Shown here: piece by piece, positions 23,354 through 34,618 of the stretch | Layout: each line of letters begins with the position of its first letter | Position numbering within the stretch: the first letter of the stretch is position 1 | Source of the DNA: Nemertoderma westbladi | Lineage: Eukaryota > Xenacoelomorpha > Nemertodermatida > Nemertodermatidae | Length of the DNA stretch: 59,114 nucleotides | Assembly (NCBI GenBank): GCA_032718475.1 | Contig: JAUCBJ010005072.1 | Location: forward strand, 1 to 59,114 | Direction of reading: 5' to 3' | The notes under the pieces: model-generated | The model's database searches: none | The model's input: only the letters and a program-made list of their open reading frames with translations | Told to the model about the DNA's origin: nothing | Position numbers and translations under genes: made by a program

Positions 23354-24900
23354 ACCCGGGGGGGCGTCAATATGACCCCCCCCGTGTTTTTTTTATTATA
23401 ATTCTGAAACAAACGCAGTTGGGAATCTGAAATTTTATGACTTTTCCTAAAAATCTATTGTCTTTCTAGTAGTGAAAACTGTTTTCAAAAATATTGGGTA
23501 CTTTTCGAGTTATAGCACCATTTTTTAACCCTACTTTTGGCACTTTTTTTGAGACGTTTTTTGAAAATTACATTTCATTAAATATGAATTGTAACATCTC
23601 TATTTTTGATTTACACCGGTTTTTTGGTGTTAGAAATTTGATGGAATTCATATAAATTGATTTAGAAATTTCAAACTTGTTTTTTTTCGGTGGGTGCCAA
23701 ATTTTGGTGCCAGCACCAAATTTTGAAATAAGTCAATTTTGTAAATTGATCGTTTGAAACTTGTTTTTTACGCAATTGGGGTTTTTTGGGTTTCTGGATT
23801 CGATGAAATATATACGAGTTGCACCAAGCGTATCAAACTTGTATTTTTCGGTGCTGTGTGCAAATTTTGGTGCTAGCACGAAATTTTGAAAATCCATTCA
23901 ATAGATAAAATTGCTTGTGACAATTTATTTCTTGCGTTTTAGAGGTTTATGGCTGTTCTGAATTCAATGGAAAAAATAATTATCGAACTAGACATCTCAA
24001 ACTTGTATTTTTCGGATGTGGGTGCAAAATGTGGTGCTAGCACCAAATTTTGAAAACCATCAAATATATCAATTGATTGTGTCACCTTGTTTCTTGCGTT
24101 ATACGGGTTTGTGATAGTTCTGAATTCAATGGAATCAGTAAAAATTTCCTAAGAGTTCTCAAACTTGTATTTTTCGCCGGTGGGTGAAAATTGTTGTGCC
24201 AGCACCAAATTTTGGAAAATATGCAAATTGATAAGTTAATAGTATCACCTTGTATCTTGCGTTATACGGGTTTATGAGGGTCCTGAATCCGATGGAATCA
24301 ATAAAAACAGCACTGGACATCGCAAACTTGTACTTTTTGGTGATGGGTACGAAATTTGGTGCTAGCACCAAAATTTGCCAAATTTCGCCGAAAAATACAA
24401 GTAGCAATGATCTGGCATATTAGAAATGTATTCCATTAGAATCAGCGCCCTCGAAAACCTGAAAATGTGAATTTATAGCATCGTATAAGTGAATTAAAAA
24501 TTTTGTGTTCTAACTGAAAAGTGCTGGTTACTTGTTTTTTTCATTTTTTTCCTACGCAGAGAGGACTAAACAGCCATTTATAGTAATCATATCATTTTTT
24601 AATATTTTCCAATGTATTTTGCACCCCAGAAAACCTGTATTGAAAAATAGTTAGCCGAAAATGTAACTTTCAAATTTGGTGAAAATTGTGCACTACTTGT
24701 AATTTTGGTGCTGCAATATAACCACCCTAGTACATTTTTTCAAAAAAATTTTTTTCGGTCGGATCCAGACAAGTGATACCTACGTACAAACAAAAAATCG
24801 GACGTTTTCGTAAATATTTGTAGATTTTAGAGGGGGGGTCAATATGACCCCCCCCCCCCCCCCCCCCCCCGGTATTTGTACAACATTTTATAGCCCGGTA
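23354..24900. repeat. Diverged tandem repeat with palindromic core
   Basis: Five or six copies of a 150-170-bp unit lie between about 23640 and 24420, each with AAACTTGTATTTTTCGG followed by a near-palindrome best seen as TTGGTGCTAGCACCAA. GGGGGGGCGTCAATATGACC-type palindromes sit at 23357-23390 and 24832-24870, one near each end. The whole block is the interior of the piggyBac-like element. No coding capacity. Confidence 0.75.
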
Positions 24901-25184
24901 CTAATAGGGTTAAGGACTGTTTTCAAATCAATGCTGTAGTTGCCTAATATATCCTATAACTATTATAATGCTATAATATGATTAATTAAAGGTGCATCTA
25001 TATGACTGACACTTAAAAAACGGTAAATTTTAAAAATTTGCATTTCTAAATTGACTCTAAAAATCGGAAATATATTTGTTCAGACACCTATTGGCATTAA
25101 TTCATTCTATGTAACTATATGGTTATAGACAACAGGGATTGGGGCATATTTTTATTGTGAGATAATGTGAGATTTAATAAAACA

Positions 25185-26895
25185 ATTACTACTAGGATCG
25201 GCATGCTGCATTGCAGCTGCATTTTTAGGAATGCTGTGCCGGCTTGTCAACAAAATTGCACCGCCACAACTCCCTATCACCCATGACATTTGCTAGATCA
25301 TCCGCATCTTTAAGGCCTGTGTCCTTTAAGATGCGTCTCAAGAAAGTCATGGGCTGTCCACCATGCTTATTCACTCCATGAGGCTGCCAAAGTACAAGAT
25401 TATGCACTGGCTGGTCCTCACGGCGAAAGCAATGTCCTGCAAAGCGGAGGCGATTTTGTTCTAGTGTCAAGCTTGGGGGAACCAATGAGACACCTCCAAT
25501 GTTATATAGTGTCTGGTTGGAGATGTGTGCATTGTACTTGACACAATGAACCCGGCGTAGCATTCTTGTGAATGTGCCATCCAGAGATTTGGTGTCCTCA
25601 GCAGTTAGAGCCCAGCATGGACTCCCGTAGAGGAGTACGGGAACTACTGCTGCTCTAAATAATCGGACCTTAAGTTTCCGATTAATTCTCGGTGACTTCC
25701 AAATCCTGGAAAGCCTATTCAAGGCTGCCCATGCCTTTCCCTTACGTATTCGAAGGTCCTCACCTGACTTCCGGATCCATGATCCCAGGTAACAGAAGTC
25801 GTCCACATGCTCAAGCATACCATCCTTTGAGCTTATGCTCATCCGATCAGAGACTTGCTGAGGACTTTCAAAGTTAACTGTCATAATTTTGGTCTTTCTG
25901 GAGTTAATAAAAAGACCAACACTAGAAGCAGCATGTTCTAATGAGCTGAGGAGCCGTTGGGCTCCCTCTAATGATTCTGAGAGTACTCCTAAGTCATCAG
26001 CAAAGTCTAGATCAGTTAGGTACTTGGCAGGATTTCCTCGACTTCTGGAGCCAGTAGGTGGAGTTATCATCACCCCATCATCATTATGATAATCTAAGGA
26101 CATGCGTAGAACATAGTCAACCACAATGAGAATGGTGCGAGTGTGTCTCCTTGGAGGACGCCCCATAACACTTCAAATGGTTCTGTGTCACCGTCAACAG
26201 TAGACACAAATGTTGTCGAACCATCGTATACTGATCTGATTGCTGCAATAATTTCATCAGGAATCCCATATAATGAAAGTATGCTGAACATACGTTCGAA
26301 GAACACGAACACGAAGAGACTGAATCAAAGGCCTTGAAGAAGTCAACAAAGATAACAGCCAGATGCCTGTCTTTCTTTTTTGATAATTCTTCAATTATCC
26401 TTCTAAGTGCCAAAATGGGCTCCATGGTCCCACGACCTTTACGGAACCCATTCTGATTTCCACGGAGCAGTCTCTCAATGGGATCCCTGATGCGATTTAA
26501 TAGAATCCTATTGTATAGCTTTGCAGCAATCGAGATCAATGAGATTCCCCGAAAAGAACCATAGAGTGTTAGGTTGCCCTTCTTGGGAACTGGCACCAAC
26601 TTATTTGTTTTCATTTCTTGTGGGACTCTTGTTGTTCGGTACATGTCTACTATGATGTCTACTTGCAGCAGCCTTCACTTCTGCAAAGGAGATATCGCCA
26701 ATGGGAATATCTGGGAGTACAGACTCAGACACTTTTACTTCTATAAAGTTATCAGGCAATACCCTGTCATTAATGAGGAGCTTTTGAGTGGGCTTTCCAA
26801 CCATTGAGGCGATAGGCTGGTGATTCAGCCTTAACCTTGGTGGTTGGTTGGCTTTTCCGCCCAGTAAGCAGATTGATCGATTTCCATGCCTAATA
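25185..26895 (-). mobile_element. LINE (family A), inverted and rearranged copy
   Basis: It aligns to 21557-23330 of the plus-strand copy in opposite orientation, from its (CTA)n end at 25185 to a 5' truncation near 26890. The C-terminal 300 codons (26166-25225) are open and keep FADD. Further upstream it is broken: an 8-base deletion near 26130, a GAACACGAACACGAA-type insertion at 26297-26315, and a deletion of about 95 bases near 26665. It lies 1.8 kb from the plus-strand copy, so the two could pair as a large inverted repeat. Confidence 0.93.
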
Positions 26896-27330
26896 ATATC
26901 TATACTATTATCTATCTATACTATATCATGTAGTCTGCCTTCTTTAGTATAGCAAATTCAACTTATTTACAGAAGACTACATTTGTAGTGCTTGGGCACT
27001 ACATAGTGATTGATACTTTTAGACACAATCTGTATGTGATACCAGGCACCGGTACCCAGAATATTACTACAGTATGACCTGACAGTAGGTACTACACATT
27101 GCACTGTCAGACTGTAACACTTTCCTAATGCAGGAGTTACTGGTACCAGTAACAATACAGCAATACTGCAATAGGCTACACTAGCCCGCTAGAATGATGG
27201 ACTGTGCCTGTCTCAAAGTCTGGAAACTTCTGAATGCAGTTCAAAACTTCTTTAATGCAGTATTTTTTGTAAATAAAATATAGGCCTAATTGATGCTTCT
27301 AACAGCAGAACAGTCTGAACTCTATTTTAA
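26896..27330. other. No gene seen
   Basis: CTATCTATACTA-type simple sequence near 26895-26935, then unremarkable intron sequence with GGTACC-rich patches. The motif CATTTGTAGTGCTTGGGC at 26980-26997 resembles, inversely, one at 28981-29003. Confidence 0.45.
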
Positions 27331-28801
27331 ATACCACTGAACCATCGCCCCGTACTCTGCGCCACAACTGCACTCCCTTCACCCAAGTCTAAACACCGCA
27401 CATGCCACATGCCCACTTGATGGTTGCTGTGATTGTGACGCTCACCACATGGAATCTACTCGACTCCACCCAACAGCTAATAAACTTGCAGTTCAGCTAG
27501 GACTATGGATTCCAATGCCGACTCTGATGCTGATCGCATCGCAACATTCCTTTCGACGTCTTTCACCTGTTCACATGTCACTGGTGGATGTCAATGAAAC
27601 GCAACCAAACATCGACCCACCCCCAGTTGACGTTGTGGAAGAAGAGCCCCTGCCAGCCCGCAACGATCAAGTTGAACTGCAGGCCTAAGCGGCAGTGCTG
27701 CTATTATCACCAGCTCCAGAAGCAGCCAATACCAGTACAGACTTTCTCAAACAAAACCAGACAACAGCGAAATCCCGCATAACGCGACTCAAACCAAATA
27801 AGCAACCACATTGAAGGACAGCGCAGCTGCAGTACCTACGCTAAAGCTGCGACTGGAAGACCTAACCGACCTCATTCAGGAGTGCGCCGCCGTCGATGTA
27901 CATGAAAATTGCTCCAAACGGTCAGCCACTCCGAGAACCTCTCCTCGGTGTGCAATGCAGCTAATGCATGCCACTGCCGCACTGCTGCGCAAACCTACCT
28001 AGGCCTATACACCCATCCAGGTACCCAGTCCATTGTCTCGGGTGCGAGTTCTCGAATGACTGCTGATTGGCTTGTCAAGAACTCGAAGCCAACCTCGAAC
28101 TCGAACATTTCGACAAAACTCAGTCATCACACGATCGTGAAGGCAAACTGGCCATATTTGCTGCTTGGCAGGCTGTTGACCAAGCTTCCCAAAACCTAAA
28201 AATCTAGTCCGAGTGCCAGAAATTGACGCTGTGAAACTCGCAAAGAACTTGAACTGAGAGTGAAGCATTCCAGTCTCGTTTCTTGCTCCACTCCCGATCA
28301 GGTGAACGAAGACAGCACGTCCAACATTGGAGTGAATCCCGACGTTCCTGAGCCTACACAAGCCAGCCTCCCTGCGGCCCCAGCTGCCCCCTCCATGGCA
28401 CCAGTTGGCCCCCTGCGGTTTCCCCCGGCTGCCCTGCTCGCGGTCTCATCAACGACTGGAACCCGTTATTCCTACCCCCTTCTAGTTGGGTGACCTCGGC
28501 TCCTGTGAACCTGTTGCCATCCTCCATCGGATCTCTATTTCCTCTCACCTACGTATCCGTTCAAAGCTGTCTCAGCAGCGCGAACTCGCCAGAGTTCTTT
28601 CCGACTTCAGCGCTCGGCTTCACATCAACAACTGTCGCTTCCAATTGGCCGATCACCACTCCTTGAGAAACTGCCCCTGTTTAGCGTCCCCAGCCGGGCC
28701 GACACCGAGAGTTCCCGGCTTCCTCCTGGATCCTTACTATCCTTACAATTACTATTTGAAGCAATGGGCCCGGGTGGACGCTACAAATACTACATTATCT
28801 T
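27330..28801. other. GC-rich island, degenerate coding-like sequence
   Basis: Base composition changes sharply from about one-third to over one-half GC, and several overlapping plus-strand frames of 60-105 codons are open (27449-27688, 27811-28002, 28260-28493, 28486-28803). Peptides are proline- and serine-rich; one segment, DHHSLRNCPCL (about 28650-28685), has the His-x4-Cys end of a retroviral-type zinc knuckle, but the first cysteines are not placed convincingly. A decayed gag-like ORF is possible. Flanking GCCCAAG(C/T)ACTACA motifs in inverse orientation at 26.98 and 28.98 kb hint at a mobile unit. I cannot name a function. Confidence 0.4.
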
Positions 28802-29272
28802 GAAATTTTTAACACAATTTTAAATTAAAAACTTTTTAAACATTTGCTTATGCATATACTCCATTCTACACCCACCAAAGTTAATAACAAGAGTTAATAA
28901 CATCGACAATATTTCAATAAGTCTATCCTTTATAAATAAATTTGTGATATTTTTATGAATAATATATAAATACCTCCATAGCGCCCAAGTACTACATTTG
29001 TACCCTAATAAATCGAATAAGTCTAATAAACCCTAATAAATCGAGATTGGTTAAAGTTTTGATACTGTTGTTGAAACTATGTTTAAGTTAGACCATTTGG
29101 ACTTAGTTCTGAAAATATGAATGAATTACCTCGAGTTTTTAGATGTCTGGGTTTTGCTGGGTAATCACTACTCCTCCGCCATTTTTCAGCCCTAATTTGT
29201 ACGTCATGTACGTGTACGGTATATTAAATGATATTGAGAAAAAATTATCTTTATTCAACATCGTATTTTCAG
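28802..29272. other. Intron sequence, no gene seen
   Basis: AT-rich with AATAAATCGA-type short repeats at 29005-29045; ends at the SLC6 splice acceptor TCGTATTTTCAG. Confidence 0.5.
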
Positions 29273-29387
29273 GTCATTTGTACAACGTTTAAGGATCACA
29301 AGTTTGGACAATCAAAATTTAAGTTGTTGCTCATGGTATCCTGCATTGTTATGAGTGTATTCAGTTTATTCTATACTATGAAAATTG
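29273..29387 (+). CDS. SLC6 transporter, TM9 exon
   Basis: Acceptor TATTTTCAG, donor ATTG|GTAAGTT; enters in phase 0 and leaves after one base. It encodes VICTTFKDHKFGQSKFK and a hydrophobic helix, LLLMVSCIVMSVFSLFYTM, aligned with TM9 of SLC6 proteins, where the pattern is VTT...F, a charged loop, then CIVMFLLGL. The split glycine codon is completed by GG at the start of the next exon. Confidence 0.75.
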
Positions 29388-29459
29388 GTAAGTTACATAT
29401 TATGTATGCAACATATACACCATGTGCCGTAATATAGTGTCATTTTCTGATGTCACGGA

Positions 29460-29474
29460 CCCCCCCCCCCCCCC
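29460..29474. repeat. Poly-C tract (15)
   Basis: Run of 15 C just after the TM9 exon; same type as the other homopolymer tracts here. Confidence 0.85.
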
Positions 29475-30362
29475 AGATTTTCTACAAATCTTTATCATAT
29501 TGCTTGAAATTTGAGACACAACTAGTTCCACTCACCGTCGTTGACCCCATGAAGCCGGTATTTTCGATTTTGCCTTTAATTTTTTTTTATAAGCTTTTTA
29601 AAAAAGTGTCTTTTGAGAAATTGCACCCTCCGTATCGTGGCCATTCTTCACATTAGTCGTAATCACTCTTCACTCGACTCGACTCGACACCATTGGGCCG
29701 TTGTTTAACGATAACTATTTGGTGCTCAGTGGGCCATAAATAAGTGTACCGTAAGGTATATCTGCAGGGCCGCGCCCTTCTATTTTATAACGGACTACAA
29801 ACCGCCTCCAACGATATTAAATATAGGATAGCTCGATTTGATCGATATATTGCGACTCAAATTTGTGAGCGAATAATACCAAACCAATAAAGGACATAAT
29901 AATTGCATTGGTAATAACAGTGGATGTAATATTGGCTACCGACTGAATCATAGTACGGTATGACTGAGTGTTGGAGTGATGAGCAGATAAAGTGTGAGGA
30001 AACAATGTAAAAGGTAAATGTAATGTTAGTGCAGCAAAAAGATTCAATAATTATATGGTGGTGGTTGTAATACAGTAGGATGGTATAACTTACACAGTAA
30101 TCATTGTTGTACGAACAAAGGAGGACGATAATGGTTGGTAATGGGCAACATACTCACAGCCGGGATGAGTACCTGGTATTATGAAGTGTAATTAATACTT
30201 CGGTGTATTTAATGTACGACAATATTGAGTGTAGGATTCATTCTTGGGTGTACTTCTACATTAAATGTCATTTCTTCCTTATATTATATTACTATTATTG
30301 GTGTATACATTATTCGCAATGTACTTGTCTGCCTTGGCACTTAATTACTACTAACTTTTCAG

Positions 30363-30526
30363 GGAATCATATTATAGAATTTATATCGGGGCCATTTGAG
30401 GACTGTTTACTAACTTTACTGGCAGCGATTGTGACAACCAGTTTATCAGTTACTCCAGGTGTCTTCGATTCTTTAATGTTCGACTTCGAATCTATGACAG
30501 GCCGACGACCCTCTGTATATCTACAG
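30363..30526 (+). CDS. SLC6 transporter, TM10 exon
   Basis: Acceptor ACTTTTCAG, donor CTACAG|GTAAGT. The phase is consistent with both neighbours. The product, FEDCLLTLLAAIVTTSLSV followed by FDFESMTGRRPSVYLQ, corresponds to TM10 and the intracellular loop. The MTGRRPS-Y segment is a strong SLC6 family signature (usual form M-x-G-x-R-P). Confidence 0.82.
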
Positions 30527-30863
30527 GTAAGTTGTCATAATATTGTAATTTCATGGAGATCACAATACCTTTTATACCGTTTTAATATCTGTAACTGTAA
30601 TGCGATATAAAATGTAAATTCATTACTGGTAAACTAGTTAAGAAGCTCTTAGCTTCTTTCCTGTCTCAAATTTACTGCAGATTTTTGGACATGGTGCGTG
30701 GTGGTAGTGAAGAAAAAATGTGTGTCATTTAGCTCCTTGATTGGCTAGAGCTACAATAACATAGTTAGTAGGCCTACTATACTACAATGATATTACAAGC
30801 TTGTGTAGGCCTAGCTATTAGATTACAGCTATAGGCACTAGGGCTATAGGCCATATAGATTAC

Positions 30864-31734
30864 GGATGTACGACAATTTGGTCCCGGACAATTCGGTCCA
30901 GGACAATTCGGTCCCGGACAATTCGGTCCGGACAATTCGGTCCCGGACAAATCGGTCCCGGACAATTCGGTCCCAAACACTAAATAAATGGGACCGAATT
31001 GTCCTAGGACCAAATTGTCCTAGGACCGAATTGACCGGTTCCTGATAGCAACCTCTTAGAGCTTTTTTGATATTGGTGAATGTTCAAGAACATTAGTAGA
31101 TTTTTTTTTTATGGTAGCTAGTGTTTTTTTACTAGTTAGACTTTTAAAAATACTGTATTTTTTTTTATTTTTGTATTGTTTATTTATATATATTTATTGT
31201 TTATTGGTAAGTGTTCGAGAACATTGATGATATTATAACAGTTTAAGCTGAACAGAACATCGTGTGGCGATACCGTTTTTTTAATCTAAATTAAGCAAAG
31301 TGACCCTGAATGAGATCAAGCTATTATCTAGGATAATAATTTAGGCTCCAACAACACATACATACGCAATATATATAAACAATCAGTTTTAAATATTTTA
31401 AAAACATACTATTACTAGCTAGTAAATAATTCACATGCTCCATAAAAACACCATAGCTACCATAACGAATAATAATGTTAGCAAAAAAAAGTAAATTTTT
31501 TATTTGCAAAAAAATACTACATTAGCTAGTAAAAAAAGACTAACTACCATATAATAATATCTATTAAGGTTCTAGAACATTCACCATTATATAGAACCAA
31601 TTAAATTTTGTCCCGGACAATTCGGTCCCATTAATATGTATGTTTTGGGACCAAAACACAAAATTAATGGGACCGAATTGTCCGGGACCGAATTGTCCGG
31701 ACCGATTTGTCCCGGACCGAATTGTCCTGCTTCC
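30864..31734. mobile_element. Foldback element with 15-bp subrepeats, 9-bp TSD
   Basis: The 9-bp direct repeat ATAGATTAC lies at 30855-30863 and 31735-31743. Both ends are made of inverted arrays of a 15-bp unit (GGACAATTCGGTCCC and variants), about six copies on the left before a partly inverted set at 30990-31035, and about five on the right. The ends themselves pair as GGA(T/A)G(T/C)A, then GACAATT. The AT-rich middle has further inverse matches (31075-31160 against 31490-31590). Tandemly repeated inverted ends with a 9-bp duplication fit Foldback or Mutator-like elements. No transposase inside. Confidence 0.85.
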
Positions 31735-31743
31735 ATAGATTAC

Positions 31744-33563
31744 AATGCACAGTTAATGTTTGCTTAGATCTGAGACATATTGACAGAGCAAACACAGACT
31801 TACTCAAATTTGGCAAGCAAAGCACTTCTTGGTAACTAGGCCCTCCGAATCCGACGCACCGAGTCATTCATCTGGAGTCTAGTTCTATAGTCAAAGTCAA
31901 CTCTACACTTTAACTAAGAACCATTTACCTGGACCGCTGCATTCACTGTAACCTCTCCACAGTATATTAATGTTAACGCAAAGATTTTTAAATTAATCTA
32001 TATAATGCTTATCATACACTACATCATCATTAAATTATTCCTTTTTGCATTACCGTAGGGAGCGAGGTAGGCCTAGGCCTAGCAGTTCAGTTTGTCACTC
32101 TACAAGTTGGGTCTTGACTCCATCTTGAGCATGGGCAGCGGTCCTGAGCACGTGAACGTGAACTGCCGTTATCTTGAGGCTAATTTTTTGCGTCATTTTA
32201 TGTGTGAATGCGTAATAATTGGTCTATTCTGTAGAGGTTTTCGGCAAAATTTCTGATCAGCAGGCTGGAAACTGTGTATAATAGTTGTAGTTGCCCCAAC
32301 AGACTAAATGACACTTTGCAGATATGGACCTGATCATAAGCTGCGTGTTTGTTAAGAACGCTGACCAGTCTGCCGCTAGGGGGCGTAATGTCAGAAAGTA
32401 AAAACCTTCTCCCATTTTGTTACTTATAATGTAGTTTAGTTGTTTCTTGGCAGAGGTCTATTACACCATAATAGGCTGCGTGTTTGGGGAGGTCGCTGAC
32501 CAGTCTACAGTTCTACAGTCTACCGCTATAGGGCGAAATGTCAGAAAGTGAAAACCTTCTCCCATTTCGTTACTTATAATGCTTTTTAGCTGATTTTTGG
32601 CAGAGTTCTACTACACCATAGGCTGCGTGTTTGGGGTTGGCGCTGACCAGTCTGCAGTTCTCCAATTTACCGTTTTGTATTTGCTTTGGCAGGTATCTAC
32701 TACACAGTATAAGCCTCATTTTGTATTTGTAGTAGCCTGCCAAGTAAAGCTCCATTTGTTTGAGAGTACACTGAGTCTTGTGACTTTTTCTTCTTGGTTA
32801 CAGTATTTAATTAATTAATTGATGTTCAATTGTTGAAACATTATTGATGTTTATACATTATTTTGGGTGTAACTTGAATGAAGACGTGGACAGTTGAACA
32901 GTCGTCTGAAGCTGGAGAGCTTCTTTCGCGGTGCGGTAGCACCGCCATCTAGTTTATTTAATGTATACCTGTGTAGTAATGTGTGTAAAGTGTAATACCG
33001 TAAAGAACAACTGGTCGCATATTTCCAATTGGGGTGTCGTTTCAGCCTTTGGAAGTATTTGAGGGCTTCTAGAAGTCAGCTTCACGGCGGATGACAGATA
33101 TTGAGTTATTATTTATTTCGTTATATTCCATTTCAAAATGACATTAAGGAAAACAGACAACAACAACTGCTATAGCCTAACCTACCAATTGTGGCTTAGT
33201 GGCTAGCCTAGGTTGTCAGTAATACTGTAGCTAATTTAGAAGCATCAATGAAAATTATATGTTACTTTCATTATTGTTTTTTATATTTTTGTGTGTCTTA
33301 TTAATAATAAGCCTGTAGGCTTACACGACAAAAACTTATGACAACAAGTATCCCTTCATTGACCCCTTTATTTAACCATTATAACTGAGTTTTCTAGCTG
33401 ATATAAAACTAATCCTGATCATACTAAACAAATTAAAATAGGTCTGCCTCGGACATCACAGCTGTATACTATTGATACTATACTAACTGATATGTACCTG
33501 GTATATATATACTTTTGAGTATTAATAATAATAATATTTCAACATTTATTATAAACTTTTCAG
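31744..33563. other. SLC6 intron, partly repetitive
   Basis: No gene was recognised. About 32330-32680 holds roughly 155-bp direct repeats (see separate entry); the rest is AT-rich unique-looking sequence. A short hairpin, CGGTGCGGTAGCACCG, occurs at about 32930. Confidence 0.5.
32325..32680. repeat. Direct repeats of about 155 bp, shared with 18.3-18.5 kb
   Basis: Units share GACCAGTCT, CGCTA(G)GGG, AAACCTTCTCCCATTT and TTGGCAGAGNTCTA. Similar sequence (CTCCCATTTCTTTGCTT, TTGGCAGATATGTATTA, CCAGTCTGCCGCTAGAGGGC) appears at 18290-18480 within the inverted-repeat element, so this is a dispersed family. Confidence 0.75.
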
Positions 33564-33656
33564 ATTACCTGGAAATATATTTTACCGATAGTGCTATGGA
33601 TGGCATTTCCGGTTACAATTTACTACGTTATTAACTTCAACTATATTCCAGACGGT
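33564..33656 (+). CDS. SLC6 transporter, TM11 exon
   Basis: Acceptor AAACTTTTCAG, donor GGT|GTAAGT; 31 codons, phase 0 at both ends. The product begins ITWKYILPIVLWMAFP, the W-K-x2-x-P start of TM11 that directly follows the R-P motif of the previous exon. An alternative donor two bases earlier (G|GTGTAA) would break the frame and is weaker. Confidence 0.8.
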
Positions 33657-34166
33657 GTAAGTTATGTACTAAATGTCAAGGTATATGTCAGAACTTGATA
33701 TTTTACATTAAAATATTGCCTTTGTGGTGTTGCGACCTTCGTATCGTGTTATTATCTTTAGATGTCATTGAGTTACAAGGATTCCAATTTTTGTAAAAAT
33801 GTATGAGTTTTGCACATAAACACCTAAGATATGGGCGTTCAAAATATGGAGACATTTTCAACTGATCGAGCCAATTTATTAAATTTAATAAAAACAACAT
33901 TCTGGAACAGTAATATAATTATAATAAATATTATAATTAACAATTATAAATTATTCATGTTATAGAACAATTATTATATATAAACGTAATGTAATATAAA
34001 TTTATGTATTCAAAATCCTAGTATAATCCTAGTAATAAAAAAATGGTGGTAATAAAGAAAATATTAAATATATAAAAAAAATTTAAGTAATAATCAGAAA
34101 ATCACCGGTGAATTTAAATATATTTGCCGATTAACAATAATTTTACTATTTTTATATTATTTGCAG

Positions 34167-34481
34167 CACACAGAACTTGATGGAGGAGTTCCGACTTGGG
34201 TATATATTTTCAGCGTATTTTTATTAGTTGGCATATTTGGTTCGGTGCCGTTGTTTTACATTCTGGATGTCTGTGGGAAAATGAAAAAATGTTCATTCTT
34301 CAAACGACATGAACACCATTTCCCAGAGCAGAACCTCCGCGCTATTCACAACTTGCCGGAGAAACATGTTACGGAATTCGAGAAGAAGTATTTGTTTATG
34401 TCTATTCCAAAGAAAACAATCAATGATGATCTGAGAACTGACAGCTATTGCAGCAGTGATATAAATGTTAAAGATTTGTAA
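34167..34481 (+). CDS. SLC6 transporter, last exon (TM12 and C-tail)
   Basis: Acceptor ATTATTTGCAG; 104 codons to TAA. It encodes GGVPTWVYIFSVFLLVGIF and VPLFYILDVC, that is TM12, then a cytosolic tail of about 65 residues rich in His, Lys and Glu, as in SLC6 transporters. AATAAA lies at 34529-34534. Together the six exons give about 330 residues, TM7 to the C-terminus. SLC6 proteins move amino acids, neurotransmitters or osmolytes with sodium, usually also chloride, across the plasma membrane. Substrate cannot be told: TM1, TM3 and TM6, which line the site, are not in view, and the sequence is divergent. Confidence 0.8.
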   Translation, partial: HTELDGGVPTWVYIFSVFLLVGIFGSVPLFYILDVCGKMKKCSFFKRHEHHFPEQNLRAIHNLPEKHVTEFEKKYLFMSIPKKTINDDLRTDSYCSSDINVKDL

Positions 34482-34528
34482 AAATTAAATTAGGGCTTTT
34501 CAACAAATTTTTTTATGCATTTAAATTA

Positions 34529-34534
34529 AATAAA
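34529..34534 (+). terminator. Poly(A) signal of the SLC6 gene
   Basis: AATAAA 48 bases after the SLC6 stop codon, the first such hexamer downstream. Confidence 0.55.
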
Positions 34535-34618
34535 TATAAGAAAATAAGATAATTGGAATAATTGACGTTTTCCGTTTATCTTTCTCGCGGATTGACAGAC
34601 CCAGTAAAATAATATTTG

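Larger units (their letters stand above)
20653..24909. mobile_element. piggyBac-like element (TTAA target), LINE inserted
   Basis: TTAA at 20649-20652 is followed by CCCTATTAA, and at the other end CTAATAGGG (24901-24909) is followed by TTAA (24910-24913). Disregarding the LINE that split the left end, the first 17 bases of the two ends pair as inverted repeats at most positions (CCCTATTA, then a shared CCGGG-like part). TTAA duplication with termini starting CCC is the hallmark of piggyBac transposons. The internal 1.5 kb has no transposase; it holds G/C palindromes near both ends and a tandem palindromic repeat. Inferred to be a non-autonomous element. Confidence 0.72.
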
